Of a DNA stretch of 64,000 bases, positions 6,567-15,686 are shown piece after piece. The notes below the pieces were generated by a model that was not told the origin of the DNA, did no database searches, and saw nothing but the letters and a program-made list of their open reading frames with translations. The position numbers and the translations under genes were made by a program. The DNA comes from Ruminococcus sp. (GTDB taxonomy: Bacteria; Bacillota; Clostridia; Lachnospirales; Lachnospiraceae). The stretch's first letter is position 1. Each line of letters begins with the position of its first letter. Where the stretch lies: the NCBI GenBank assembly GCA_020024635.1, contig JAHHTL010000003.1:1-64000 (forward strand), given 5' to 3'.

Positions 6567-9206
6567 ATGCAACCATATGGAGTAAATGAACTTAGGAAGA
6601 TGTTTTTAGAGTTCTTTGAAAGCAAAGGACATTTAGCGATGAAGAGTTTTTCTTTAGTGCCACATAATGATAAAAGTCTTCTGTTGATAAATTCAGGAAT
6701 GGCGCCATTAAAGCCATATTTTACAGGTCAGGAGATACCGCCAAGAACACGAGTTACAACTTGTCAGAAGTGTATTCGTACAGGGGATATCGAGAATGTT
6801 GGTAAGACAGCACGTCATGGCACATTTTTTGAGATGCTTGGAAATTTTTCCTTTGGCGATTATTTTAAAACTGAAGCAATTGAGTGGTCATGGGAATTTC
6901 TTACAAAAGTTGTAGGACTAGACCCAGACAGGTTATATCCATCCGTATATGAAGAAGATGATGAAGCATTTGAAATTTGGAATAAAAAAATGGGGATTCC
7001 GGCAGAACGAATTTTTAAATTCGGAAAAGAAGATAACTTCTGGGAACACGGATCAGGACCATGCGGACCATGTTCGGAAATATATTATGATCGTGGAGAA
7101 AAGTATGGTTGTGGAAAGAAAGACTGTACAGTAGGTTGTGAATGCGACCGATATATGGAAATTTGGAACAATGTGTTTACACAGTTTGACAACGATGGAA
7201 AAGGAAACTATTCAGAGCTTGAACAGAAAAATATTGATACAGGAATGGGACTGGAACGTCTTGCTTCTGTTGTTCAAGATGTAGATTCAATTTTCGATGT
7301 AGATACACTAAAAGCACTTCGTACACATGTGTGCCGTTTAGCAGATGTAGAATACGGAAAAGAGGATCAAACAGACGTATCAATCCGTGTAATTACAGAT
7401 CATGTACGTTCTGTTACCTTTATGATTTCAGATGGTATTATGCCGTCAAATGAGGGTAGAGGATATGTTCTTCGTAGACTCTTAAGAAGAGCATGTCGCC
7501 ATGGAAGACTTTTAAGTATCGAAGGAAGTTTCCTACCAGAATTAGCACAGACAGTGATAGAAGGTTCCAAAGATGGATATCCGGAATTAGAAGAGAAAAG
7601 AGATTTCATCCTGAATGTAATTGTAAAAGAAGAAGAACAATTTAACAAAACCATTGACCAGGGACTAAAAATCTTATCAGATATTGTTGCACAAATGGAA
7701 ACAGATCATGTGAAAACATTAAGTGGAGAAGATGCATTCCGTTTATATGATACTTATGGTTTCCCAATTGACCTTACCAAAGAGATTTTGGAAGAAAAAG
7801 GATTTGATGTAGACGAAGAAGGATTCAGAGCATCTATGCAAGTGCAAAGAGAGACTGCCAGAGCTGCCCGTGGGGTAACAAATTATATGGGGGCAGATGT
7901 TACAGTATATGAGTCTATCGATCCTTCAGTTACAAGTACATTTGTTGGTTACGATCACCTTAAATACGAATCAGAAATCACAGTGCTCACAACAGAAGCA
8001 GAGGTGACAGAGGCTCTTACAGAGGGGGATCGAGGAACTATTTTTGTAAATGAGACACCATTTTATGCTACCAGTGGTGGTCAAGAAGCCGACACAGGCA
8101 TTATTTCTACCGTAGATGGCGAGTTTAAAGTAGAAGACACTGTAAAACTTTTAGGTGGAAAAATCGGACATGTGGGAGTGGTTGTAAAAGGCATGTTGAA
8201 AGTTGGAGATCAGGTGCAACTTTTAGTAGACGCAAAGAAACGTGCACTTTCTGCACGAAACCACAGTGCAACTCATTTGCTTCAAAAAGCACTTCGTACT
8301 GTACTGGGAACACATGTAGAACAGGCTGGATCTAGTGTGAATGAAGATAGACTTCGTTTTGATTTTACCCATTTTTCAGCTTTAAGTCAGGAAGAACTTA
8401 ATAATGTAGAGACAATGGTTAATGAATATATTACACAAGCTATGCCGGTTGTGATTAAAAATATGCCAATTGAAGAAGCAAAAAAAACAGGGGCTCAAGC
8501 GCTGTTTGGTGAAAAATATGGTGATATTGTCCGCGTAGTAAATATGGGAGATTGTTCTATTGAATTTTGTGGTGGTACCCATGTGAAAAACACAAGTGAA
8601 ATTATGGCGTTTAAAATTCTATCAGAGACTGGTGTTGCGGCAGGTGTACGCCGTATTGAGGCGCTGACATCAGAAGGATTGATGGCATATTACAATTCAT
8701 TAGAAGCGAAATTATTAGAAGCAGCAAAAGTCTTAAAATCAACACCGGAGAATCTTTTAGATAAAATAGAGCACCTTATGGATGATAATAAAAAACTTCA
8801 CTCCGAAGTAGAAAGTCTGAAAAGTAAGCTTGCTCAAGATGCTATGGGAGACGTCTTAAGTCAGGTCGAAGAGGTAAAAGGAGTAAAACTTTTGGCTACC
8901 CAAGTTGATGGAGTTGATATGAATGGACTTCGCGAGTTGGGAGATCAGTTAAAAGATCAGCTTTGTGATGGAGTTATCGTGCTTGCATCTGCCAATGAGG
9001 GAAAAGTAAATCTGATGGTTACAGCTACTGATTCAGCATTAAAACAAGGAGCTCACGCAGGAAACCTTGTAAAGGCAATCGCAGCGCTTGTTGGCGGCGG
9101 TGGTGGCGGCCGACCAAACATGGCACAAGCAGGAGGAAAAAATCCAGAGGGAATTAAAGCGGCTCTTTTAAAGGCAAAAGAAACATTGGAAGAACAAATT
9201 TCTTAG
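6567..9206 (+). CDS. alaS: Alanyl-tRNA synthetase
   Basis: 879 residues, the usual AlaRS length. Order: class II catalytic domain from the N-terminus (SKGHLAMKSFSLVPHNDKSLL, TTCQKCIRTGDIENVG), tRNA-recognition domain, editing domain with zinc-binding NHSATHLL and CGGTH motifs, and a C-terminal oligomerisation/C-Ala domain ending in a glycine-rich GGGGGGRP stretch. It charges tRNA-Ala and clears mischarged Ser/Gly. I chose ATG 6567 (MQPYGVNELRK) because TTGGAGGGAG lies just before it and it gives family length; a longer frame from GTG 6504 would start inside the promoter. No T-box is visible. Confidence 0.97.
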   Translation: MQPYGVNELRKMFLEFFESKGHLAMKSFSLVPHNDKSLLLINSGMAPLKPYFTGQEIPPRTRVTTCQKCIRTGDIENVGKTARHGTFFEMLGNFSFGDYFKTEAIEWSWEFLTKVVGLDPDRLYPSVYEEDDEAFEIWNKKMGIPAERIFKFGKEDNFWEHGSGPCGPCSEIYYDRGEKYGCGKKDCTVGCECDRYMEIWNNVFTQFDNDGKGNYSELEQKNIDTGMGLERLASVVQDVDSIFDVDTLKALRTHVCRLADVEYGKEDQTDVSIRVITDHVRSVTFMISDGIMPSNEGRGYVLRRLLRRACRHGRLLSIEGSFLPELAQTVIEGSKDGYPELEEKRDFILNVIVKEEEQFNKTIDQGLKILSDIVAQMETDHVKTLSGEDAFRLYDTYGFPIDLTKEILEEKGFDVDEEGFRASMQVQRETARAARGVTNYMGADVTVYESIDPSVTSTFVGYDHLKYESEITVLTTEAEVTEALTEGDRGTIFVNETPFYATSGGQEADTGIISTVDGEFKVEDTVKLLGGKIGHVGVVVKGMLKVGDQVQLLVDAKKRALSARNHSATHLLQKALRTVLGTHVEQAGSSVNEDRLRFDFTHFSALSQEELNNVETMVNEYITQAMPVVIKNMPIEEAKKTGAQALFGEKYGDIVRVVNMGDCSIEFCGGTHVKNTSEIMAFKILSETGVAAGVRRIEALTSEGLMAYYNSLEAKLLEAAKVLKSTPENLLDKIEHLMDDNKKLHSEVESLKSKLAQDAMGDVLSQVEEVKGVKLLATQVDGVDMNGLRELGDQLKDQLCDGVIVLASANEGKVNLMVTATDSALKQGAHAGNLVKAIAALVGGGGGGRPNMAQAGGKNPEGIKAALLKAKETLEEQIS

Positions 9207-9225
9207 AAAAATTTCGAGGAAATAG

Positions 9226-9253
9226 TTGACGTTTTTATAAAATATGCTATAAT
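9226..9253 (+). promoter_or_regulatory. rpsU promoter
   Basis: TTGACG (9226-9231), 16 bases, TATAAT (9248-9253) with an extended -10 (TGC before TATAAT). It starts about 20 bases after the alaS stop. Confidence 0.75.
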
Positions 9254-9332
9254 AATTTTTAGTGCAATAAATATACCCGAACAGTCGTATGATGCACAAT
9301 ACAAGGCTGGAGGGGAGGTTAGGTGTGAGACT

Positions 9333-9509
9333 ATGTCAAATGTAATCGTTAAAGAAAACGAAACGTTAGATAGTGCTTTACGCAGATTCAAAAGAAACTG
9401 TGCGAAAGCAGGAATTCAGCAAGAGATTCGCAAAAGAGAACATTACGAGAAACCAAGTGTAAGACGTAAAAAGAAATCTGAAGCTGCTAGAAAACGTAAA
9501 TATAATTAA
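9333..9509 (+). CDS. rpsU: 30S ribosomal protein S21
   Basis: A 58-residue highly basic protein beginning [20 protein letters not shown], with the [20 protein letters not shown] core and a Lys/Arg-rich tail ([15 protein letters not shown]): a clear bS21. It belongs to the small ribosomal subunit near the anti-Shine-Dalgarno end of 16S rRNA and helps initiation. It has its own extended -10 promoter and terminator. The ATG follows GGAGGGGAGGTT at a somewhat long distance (about 13 bases). Confidence 0.95.
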   Translation: MSNVIVKENETLDSALRRFKRNCAKAGIQQEIRKREHYEKPSVRRKKKSEAARKRKYN

Positions 9510-9513
9510 TGTG

Positions 9514-9552
9514 CGAAAAATAGAGCATTCTTGTAGGATGTTCTATTTTTTT
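9514..9552 (+). terminator. Terminator after rpsU
   Basis: AAAAATAGAGCATTC pairs with GGATGTTCTATTTTTTT (G-U pairs included) around a short loop, ending in a T run. Confidence 0.75.
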
Positions 9553-9654
9553 ATAAAAATTTTGCCTGTTCACTATAGAAAAGCGTCGGATTTATGAAAA
9601 AAATGATTCATGTGGTAAAATGAAAGAAGCAAGAATGTGAACGGGAGGAGAAAT

Positions 9655-9987
9655 ATGAAGAAACTAAGGAAAGAAGATTTGCTACCGTTAAAGCAAACGA
9701 TTGAAAAGGCGCTAGAAATTATTAGAAATCAGAATCTAAAAGAAGTACCGTATTTTACAAAATTTCTAGAACGAATGCGATGCAATTTAAGGACTTGCAT
9801 TTTGGTGGAGTATGACGGATGGGAACAGTTAGAGGATACGCTAAGAAGAGACTGGAAGGCGGCAAATCATATTATCATTGGAATTCCAGCTTTTCATTTT
9901 CCAAACAATTGTACGAATGAGCAAAAGAATGTAGAAGAAGAATTTGCAAATTTATTAATTGATATCGAATTTTATGTGAATGGTTAA
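9655..9987 (+). CDS. Hypothetical protein, 110 residues
   Basis: A soluble, charged protein rich in Lys, Glu and Asn; no signal peptide or membrane segment. It contains a helical N-terminal half (LRKEDLLPLKQTIEKALEII), a CNLRTCILVEYDGWEQL segment and a hydrophobic strand HIIIGIPAFHFP. I recognise no family. The ATG at 9655 follows a strong GGGAGGAG site; an earlier in-frame start at 9637 lies upstream of that site. It is monocistronic, with its own terminator, between rpsU and the convergent murT-gatD operon. Confidence 0.7.
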   Translation: MKKLRKEDLLPLKQTIEKALEIIRNQNLKEVPYFTKFLERMRCNLRTCILVEYDGWEQLEDTLRRDWKAANHIIIGIPAFHFPNNCTNEQKNVEEEFANLLIDIEFYVNG

Positions 9988-9989
9988 GA

Positions 9990-10018
9990 AAAAGGATACG
10001 GTCATTCCGTATCCTTTT
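9990..10018. terminator. Bidirectional terminator
   Basis: AAAAGGATACGG (9990-10001) and CCGTATCCTTTT (10007-10018) form a perfect 12-bp stem with a 5-base loop. It separates the convergent 9655-9987 gene and gatD, with A/T tracts on both sides. Confidence 0.85.
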
Positions 10019-10026
10019 AAAATGCG

Positions 10027-10743
10027 TCATTCTTGACGATCAGCCATGATTTTATTCGCGTTATGCTCTAGTGTGTCTTCTAACGGGCTCAATGCAATCT
10101 CATTTCCGTATTTTCGTTTCAAAGCACAACTTAAGAGATAATCACAGATCTCTGGGTTTTTTGGGAGGAGTGGACCATGTAAGTATGTTCCGACGAGGTT
10201 TTTATAAATAACCCCTTCTTGACCAGAAGTACCGTTATTTCCATGGCCGCGTACAACACTTCCAAAAGCTGTGTGAGATCCAATATTGGTACGACCGGCA
10301 TGATTCTCAAATCCAACGACAGGACGGGAAGAAAGGGGAGAATTTAGAACGATATTTCCAATCAAACGAGGCTCATTCCACTCTGATGTAATATCAAGAA
10401 TAGAAAGTCCTTCGATTTTTTTACAATCTGTTTGGTAATATTTCCCTAAGAGCTGGTATCCCCCGCAAACTGCAAGAACTACACCATTGTCTTCGATGTA
10501 GTTGTAGAAAGATTCACGGATCTCCATTAGATAGTGACAAACGATTTCTTGCTCACGGTCAGAACCCCCACCTAAAAATACAATATCAAGCTTATCAAAA
10601 TCAACCCGATCACCAGAAAGATAAGGGATTACTTCGCAGTCGATTCCACGCCATTGCAAACGCTTACAAAAGCATTGTATATTACCTCGGTCTCCGTATA
10701 AATTGAGAAGGTCTGGATAAAGATGTCCAATTGTTAATTTCAC
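10027..10743 (-). CDS. gatD: Lipid II isoglutaminyl synthase, glutaminase subunit
   Basis: 238 residues, class I glutamine amidotransferase of the CobB/CobQ type. Catalytic Cys93 sits in VVLAVCGGYQLLG and the catalytic His189 in VGTYLHGPLLP. GatD releases ammonia from glutamine for MurT, which amidates D-Glu of lipid II to D-iGln at the membrane face. It starts at GTG 10743, whose bases overlap the murT stop (GTGA, 4-base overlap), with an AAAGGAGGAG site inside the end of murT: translational coupling. Gene pair and motifs make the assignment secure. Confidence 0.93.
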   Translation of the reverse strand: MKLTIGHLYPDLLNLYGDRGNIQCFCKRLQWRGIDCEVIPYLSGDRVDFDKLDIVFLGGGSDREQEIVCHYLMEIRESFYNYIEDNGVVLAVCGGYQLLGKYYQTDCKKIEGLSILDITSEWNEPRLIGNIVLNSPLSSRPVVGFENHAGRTNIGSHTAFGSVVRGHGNNGTSGQEGVIYKNLVGTYLHGPLLPKNPEICDYLLSCALKRKYGNEIALSPLEDTLEHNANKIMADRQE

Positions 10744-12101
10744 GCCTTTTCTCCTCCTTTAAATTCGTTTTCTAGTTTTGCGAGTAACTGATTACAAGGT
10801 AGTAGTCCGGTGTAGTTTACAACAAGATAGAGATTTCCCGTACCGGTAGAAATTAAGTCCGTAATGGTTGCTCTTAGATCATCACTAATATGGTATGGAA
10901 TGTCTTCATACTTAAGACGTAAAGCCATATCGTATTTTCTTGTTCCGGCAGTTGTGATTGTAGAGGCATTTGCCTGGCTAAGATGATGAAAATCAACATC
11001 CCATAACCAGGAAACATCACGTCCATCTTGATATGCGTCATTAATTAAAACAATAATATCTTTATCTTTTTGATCTCTTAAAAGCATAGAAACTTTTTGT
11101 TGAAATCCAACTGGATTTTTTGCAAGATGGAGCTGAATTTTTGTGTTTTGGATCATAAAGACATTTTCGCGGTTGTTTCCATAGTCGAAAGATTCAATCA
11201 TTTCTTTAAAATGAGTCATGGAAGCTCCTAATGCATGTAATCCGGCGTAGGCAGATAGTGTGTTGTAGATATTATAAGATGTCTGTATAGTGGAATGAAT
11301 GTTTAGATCACGGAAATTAAAATGATATAAATTGCCATCAAATTCAATATTTGTTGCAGTGAAATCAGGATCAGGTCGACAAAGTCCACAATTTGGACAA
11401 TGATAACTTCCAAGTTGTCCGTAATGGTAAAAATCATAGTTTAATTTTTCTCCACAAAAATGACAAAATGTACTTTCACGAATATCAGAACGAGACGTTT
11501 CATCAAAAATTTGTTCATCAATTCCATAAGTAATCATAGGATTTCCACTTTCTTTTGCAAGAGAGTAAGAAATGACATCATCTGCATTAATGATCAAGGT
11601 AGCATTTGGTACACTTTGGTAAGCAGTTTTGATCTTATGAAATGTCAAATCGATATCACCAAATCGATCCAACTGATCTCTGGAAATATTCGTTAGAAGT
11701 GCACAATCTGGTTTGAGACGAGGAAGAACTTGTACGGATGCAAGTTCGTCTACTTCAATGCAGGCATAATCTGCATTCAGATGACAATGTTTATCTGTGG
11801 ATAGGACAAACGCAGATACGATTCCGTTTAGCATATTGGCTCCTGTGCGATTGATGATTACTTGATAACCTTCGGCACAAAGCGCACTGTAAAGAATCGC
11901 ATTGGTTGTTGTCTTTCCGTTAGTCCCCATTGTAACAATTATTTTTTCTTTGACCATATCTGCTAGTACAGAAAGGATGGAAGGGTCAATTTTTAAAGCA
12001 ACATATCCAGGAAGTGTAGCGCCACTTCCACGATTTAGTTTTTTAATGATGGAACTTGTCCATTTTGCACATTTAATTGCTAAAATACTTCGTAGTTTCA
12101 T
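10740..12101 (-). CDS. murT: Lipid II isoglutaminyl synthase, MurT subunit
   Basis: 453 residues, a Mur ligase-like protein. The P-loop GTNGKTT is at about 59-65, followed by the central ATPase domain. A four-cysteine zinc ribbon (CHFCG...CPNCGLC, about 212-241) is inserted, as expected for MurT, and a DUF1727-type C-terminal domain follows. With GatD it amidates lipid II using ATP and glutamine-derived ammonia. It begins MKLRSILAIKCAKW as its relatives do; the ribosome site is weak. First gene of the murT-gatD operon, with a promoter at 12144-12172. Confidence 0.93.
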   Translation of the reverse strand: MKLRSILAIKCAKWTSSIIKKLNRGSGATLPGYVALKIDPSILSVLADMVKEKIIVTMGTNGKTTTNAILYSALCAEGYQVIINRTGANMLNGIVSAFVLSTDKHCHLNADYACIEVDELASVQVLPRLKPDCALLTNISRDQLDRFGDIDLTFHKIKTAYQSVPNATLIINADDVISYSLAKESGNPMITYGIDEQIFDETSRSDIRESTFCHFCGEKLNYDFYHYGQLGSYHCPNCGLCRPDPDFTATNIEFDGNLYHFNFRDLNIHSTIQTSYNIYNTLSAYAGLHALGASMTHFKEMIESFDYGNNRENVFMIQNTKIQLHLAKNPVGFQQKVSMLLRDQKDKDIIVLINDAYQDGRDVSWLWDVDFHHLSQANASTITTAGTRKYDMALRLKYEDIPYHISDDLRATITDLISTGTGNLYLVVNYTGLLPCNQLLAKLENEFKGGEKA

Positions 12102-12143
12102 AGTGTTTTCTCATTTCTTTATCCTTTTTAAAATTCATGTTAC

Positions 12144-12172
12144 ATTATAAAGGATATGGATGGATAAAACAA
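12144..12172 (-). promoter_or_regulatory. murT-gatD promoter
   Basis: Minus-strand TTGTTT (12172-12167), 17 bases, TATAAT (12149-12144), about 43 bases before the murT ATG. Confidence 0.65.
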
Positions 12173-12326
12173 GGGAAGATGTCTTAATAAAATTATAAAA
12201 AGAATTTAAACTTATTAATATTTAGTGAAGATAATGAAAAAGTGGAATAGATTGTGTTAGAATAAAAATAACTTAGGAATGCTACAAGTGATAAAGTGAA
12301 TATGGTACATGAAGGGGATTTTGATT

Positions 12327-14753
12327 ATGCAAAGAATAAGACAAAAACAGCAGATCGAAGAATACAATAACCGAAGGATTCCAACCACAAGGTATGCTCC
12401 GGAATATCATAAGGGATTAACGAAACAACAAGTTCAGGAACATAAGCTTCATGGATGGGAAAATCGATCTGTAGATCCACCGTCAAAGACAGAAAAAGAA
12501 ATTATATATGACAATGTATTTACATATTTTAATTTGATTTTTTTTGCATTAGGTGTTCTATTATGTATCGTGGGATCTTTTAGAAATTTAACATTTTTAC
12601 CTGTTATTATCTTAAATACCCTGATAGGAATTGTACAAGAAATTAAGGCAAAAAAGACATTGGATAACCTTACAATGCTCCATGCACCCAAAGCAGTTGT
12701 GGTTCGAGATTCAAAAAAAAGGACCGTAGATGCAGAAGAGTTAGTGTTAGATGATATTGTAGAATTTCAAGCAGGAAGTCAGGTTTGTGCGGATGCCATA
12801 GTTTGTGCCGGTGAAGTTCAAGTCAATGAGTCACTTTTGACAGGTGAATCGGACGAGATTACAAAGCGAAAAGGCAGCCAACTGATGTCCGGAAGCTTTA
12901 TTATATCAGGAAAATGTTATGCAAGACTGGAGCGTGTAGGAGCCGATTCATATATATCTAAACTTACGTTAAAGGCAAAAGAAATGCAGACAAAAGAGCA
13001 ATCAGAAATGATACGATCCCTTGATAAATTGGTAAAAGGAGTGGGGATTGCAATTATACCAATAGGGATCCTCTTATTTGTTCAGGCATTTTTTTATCAG
13101 CAAGAAGGTTTTCGTTCAAGTGTTATCTCGATGGTAGCTGCAATTATAGGAATGATTCCAGAAGGCTTATACTTACTGGCTAGTGTTGCACTTGCCGTAA
13201 GTGCCATGCGTCTTGCAAAAAAACAAGTATTACTTCATGATATGAAGAGTATAGAGACGCTTGCAAGGGTTGATGTACTTTGTGTAGATAAAACAGGTAC
13301 TATTACAGAAAATACGATGAAAGTTCAATCGATTATTCCGACAATGGAATACGATGAGGAAGAGATGGCTCCAATTCGTATGATGGTTGGTGATTTCGCT
13401 GCGGCTATGGATGCGGATAATATTACAATGTCTGCAATTAAAGAGTATTTTACAGCGTCAACAGGAAAGAAGGAATTAAAAAGAACCGGATTTTCTTCTG
13501 CTACAAAATATAGTAGCGTTACATATGAAGATAACGTCTATGTTTTAGGAGCACCGGAATTTGTCTTAAAAGAGCGATACGAAAAGTATGAAGAAGAAAT
13601 CACAAACTATGCATCCAAGGGGGTGCGAGTATTGGTATTTGGAACTTATGATGAAGAAATCGATGGAAAGCCTTTAAAACATGCAATTCTTCCATTAGCA
13701 TATATTTTGATGGCAAATCCAATTCGAGAACAAGCAGCAGAGACTTTCCAATATTTTGCAGAACAAGGGGTAGAAGTGAAGGTGATTTCAGGGGATAATC
13801 CACTTACCGTTTCAGAGGTGGCAAAACAGGCAGGAATCAAAAACGCTGACCGATATATTGATGCGTCAACCTTGGATACTGCGGAGAAGATGAAGGATGC
13901 GGTACTCCACAATACTGTGTTTGGACGTGTGACACCAAATCAGAAAAGGAACTTTGTCCAAATTCTAAAAAAAGAAGGAAGAACGGTAGCCATGACAGGA
14001 GATGGTGTTAACGATGTGTTAGCTTTGAAAGACGCAGATTGTAGCATTGCAATGGCATCTGGCAGTGAAGCAGCAGCACAGGCTTCTCAGTTAGTGTTAT
14101 TAGAGTCAGATTTTTCCTGTATGCCCGAAGTAGTGATGGAAGGGAGAAGGGTTGTAAATAATATTCAACGTTCAGCAAGTCTTTTCCTTGTGAAAAATAT
14201 TTTTTCATTTTTATTATCTGTGTTTGCAGTTATCTTTATGGTTACCTATCCTTTGGAACCATCGCAGATTTCTTTGATTAGTACATTTACTATAGGTGTA
14301 CCGGCATTTTTCCTTGCGATGGAACCAAATAAAAATATTATCAAAGGACATTTCCTTACAAATGTGTTCCTAAAAGCACTTCCAGCAGCTCTGACAGATG
14401 TGTTGGCTGTTGGTTCGCTTGTAGTTTTTGGACAGACTTTTTCGGTGAATTCCAAGGATATTTCTACAGCAGCTACAATGCTTTTGGCAATTGTTGGATT
14501 TATGATTCTTTATAAAATAAGTGCGCCAATGAATACTATGCGAAGAGTAGTGTTGTGTGGAAGTATTGCGGGATTACTGTTTTGTAGTATATTTATGAAC
14601 GATTTATTTGGAATTACAAGCATGTCCACAAAGTGTGTTATGCTGTTTGTTGTATTTTCAATTGCTACAGAACCAGTATTTCGTTATTTGACAGCTATGC
14701 TGAAAAAAGTAAGAATTTATTATAGAAAATTGCGTGGACGAGAAGGGGAATAA
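12327..14753 (+). CDS. P-type cation ATPase (CtpE-like)
   Basis: About 808 residues. Membrane helices at roughly 65-105, 245-300 and in the last 200 residues; actuator motif LLTGES; phosphorylation motif DKTGT (Asp near 321); hinge MTGDGVNDVLALKDAD (about 557-572). The membrane motif is IPEGL, as in the CtpE group, rather than the CPC of heavy-metal pumps or the full set of classical Ca-ATPase residues. Some CtpE members take up calcium; substrate here is uncertain. No metal-binding N-terminal domain. I chose ATG 12327, which follows AAGGGGA; an in-frame ATG at 12309 lies before that site. It stands alone between divergent murT and convergent dnaJ-like genes. Confidence 0.85.
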   Translation: MQRIRQKQQIEEYNNRRIPTTRYAPEYHKGLTKQQVQEHKLHGWENRSVDPPSKTEKEIIYDNVFTYFNLIFFALGVLLCIVGSFRNLTFLPVIILNTLIGIVQEIKAKKTLDNLTMLHAPKAVVVRDSKKRTVDAEELVLDDIVEFQAGSQVCADAIVCAGEVQVNESLLTGESDEITKRKGSQLMSGSFIISGKCYARLERVGADSYISKLTLKAKEMQTKEQSEMIRSLDKLVKGVGIAIIPIGILLFVQAFFYQQEGFRSSVISMVAAIIGMIPEGLYLLASVALAVSAMRLAKKQVLLHDMKSIETLARVDVLCVDKTGTITENTMKVQSIIPTMEYDEEEMAPIRMMVGDFAAAMDADNITMSAIKEYFTASTGKKELKRTGFSSATKYSSVTYEDNVYVLGAPEFVLKERYEKYEEEITNYASKGVRVLVFGTYDEEIDGKPLKHAILPLAYILMANPIREQAAETFQYFAEQGVEVKVISGDNPLTVSEVAKQAGIKNADRYIDASTLDTAEKMKDAVLHNTVFGRVTPNQKRNFVQILKKEGRTVAMTGDGVNDVLALKDADCSIAMASGSEAAAQASQLVLLESDFSCMPEVVMEGRRVVNNIQRSASLFLVKNIFSFLLSVFAVIFMVTYPLEPSQISLISTFTIGVPAFFLAMEPNKNIIKGHFLTNVFLKALPAALTDVLAVGSLVVFGQTFSVNSKDISTAATMLLAIVGFMILYKISAPMNTMRRVVLCGSIAGLLFCSIFMNDLFGITSMSTKCVMLFVVFSIATEPVFRYLTAMLKKVRIYYRKLRGREGE

Positions 14754-14787
14754 AAAAAGCTGTGAGAATCATCTCTCACGGCTTTTT
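14754..14787. terminator. Bidirectional terminator
   Basis: AAAAAGC-T-GTGAGA pairs with TCTCAC-G-GCTTTTT around a 6-base loop; it serves the convergent P-type ATPase and J-domain genes. It overlaps the end of the minus-strand gene by two bases. Confidence 0.8.
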
Positions 14788-15496
14788 ATTGAACGGCATA
14801 ATTCAAAAGGCGTTTTAAGCTATTTTGAAAGTGCTTATTTGAAGAATGAAGTTTTAATTTTTCTGTAGTACTTTTATTGGTTTCAATAAAGATATCGTAT
14901 TTTGTAAATAATGAGTGATAATCAGAATTTTGTCTTTGGCTCCAACGGATAAAAACCCAATTCATGGCATCTTGATTCCAGTAGCACATGGGAATTTCTG
15001 CAAGCTTTAATGTTGTAATATAGCCAATGGCATCCAAGGAAAGCTGGTTTAATTCTTCTGCTGTTTGTGAATCGACTTTTGGAGCACTTCCGATTTTACG
15101 AAAGAATCTAGTAGGAATTGACTTTGATTTCGAACTTTGTTCTAGTAAATAATTACTCTTTGAAACGATTTCTTGTAACTTACAGGCAGCATTCCAACAA
15201 GTAATAAAAGAAGATTGTGTATCGTCCTTTACACCATCGCCTACTGTATAGGTACGAAAAACGCGTCCTTTTCTTTTGCCATATATTCTGGCGTCATATT
15301 TTCGCCTTGATTCTGGATTTGATAAAATTTGATATGCTTCTAATATTTCCTGCATAAATTCAGTGGTATCTATATTATTTTTTATATTGGCGTCGGGATG
15401 ATAAATCTTGGCCAAATGGTTCTTTGCATTTGTAATTTCTTCAAACGTGGCATCATTGGATACACCGAGAATATCATAATATGTACGGTTTCCCAT
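14786..15496 (-). CDS. J-domain protein with unknown C-terminal region
   Basis: 236 residues. Residues 4-70 form a J domain with the HPD motif at 33-35 (KIYHPDANI), which would stimulate the ATPase of an Hsp70 (DnaK). There is no Gly/Phe region, no zinc-finger and no DnaJ C-terminal substrate domain, so it is not DnaJ itself. The remaining 160 residues contain many aromatic residues (MNWVFIRWSQRQNSDYHSLF) and match no family I know. Probably an adaptor that sends a particular client to DnaK. The ATG follows GAGGATGC. It lies alone, not beside dnaK or grpE. Confidence 0.8.
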   Translation of the reverse strand: MGNRTYYDILGVSNDATFEEITNAKNHLAKIYHPDANIKNNIDTTEFMQEILEAYQILSNPESRRKYDARIYGKRKGRVFRTYTVGDGVKDDTQSSFITCWNAACKLQEIVSKSNYLLEQSSKSKSIPTRFFRKIGSAPKVDSQTAEELNQLSLDAIGYITTLKLAEIPMCYWNQDAMNWVFIRWSQRQNSDYHSLFTKYDIFIETNKSTTEKLKLHSSNKHFQNSLKRLLNYAVQ

Positions 15497-15605
15497 AGCA
15501 TCCTCCTTATATAATTACTTCCACGTTATATATTACGATATTATAGGGTAAAATGCAAGGGTTTGGAAAATGGGGAAAATAAAAAATAAATAATTTATGA
15601 ATTTA

Positions 15606-15634
15606 TTGTCAATGGAAAAAAAGTCTGCTATGAT
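15606..15634 (+). promoter_or_regulatory. Promoter of SLC13/ArsB-type carrier
   Basis: TTGTCA (15606-15611), 17 bases, TATGAT (15629-15634), about 50 bases before the start codon. Confidence 0.65.
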
Positions 15635-15686
15635 GTTATGCGGAGTTCGTTAAAACCAGATAAAATTAAAAAAGGAGATAATGAAA

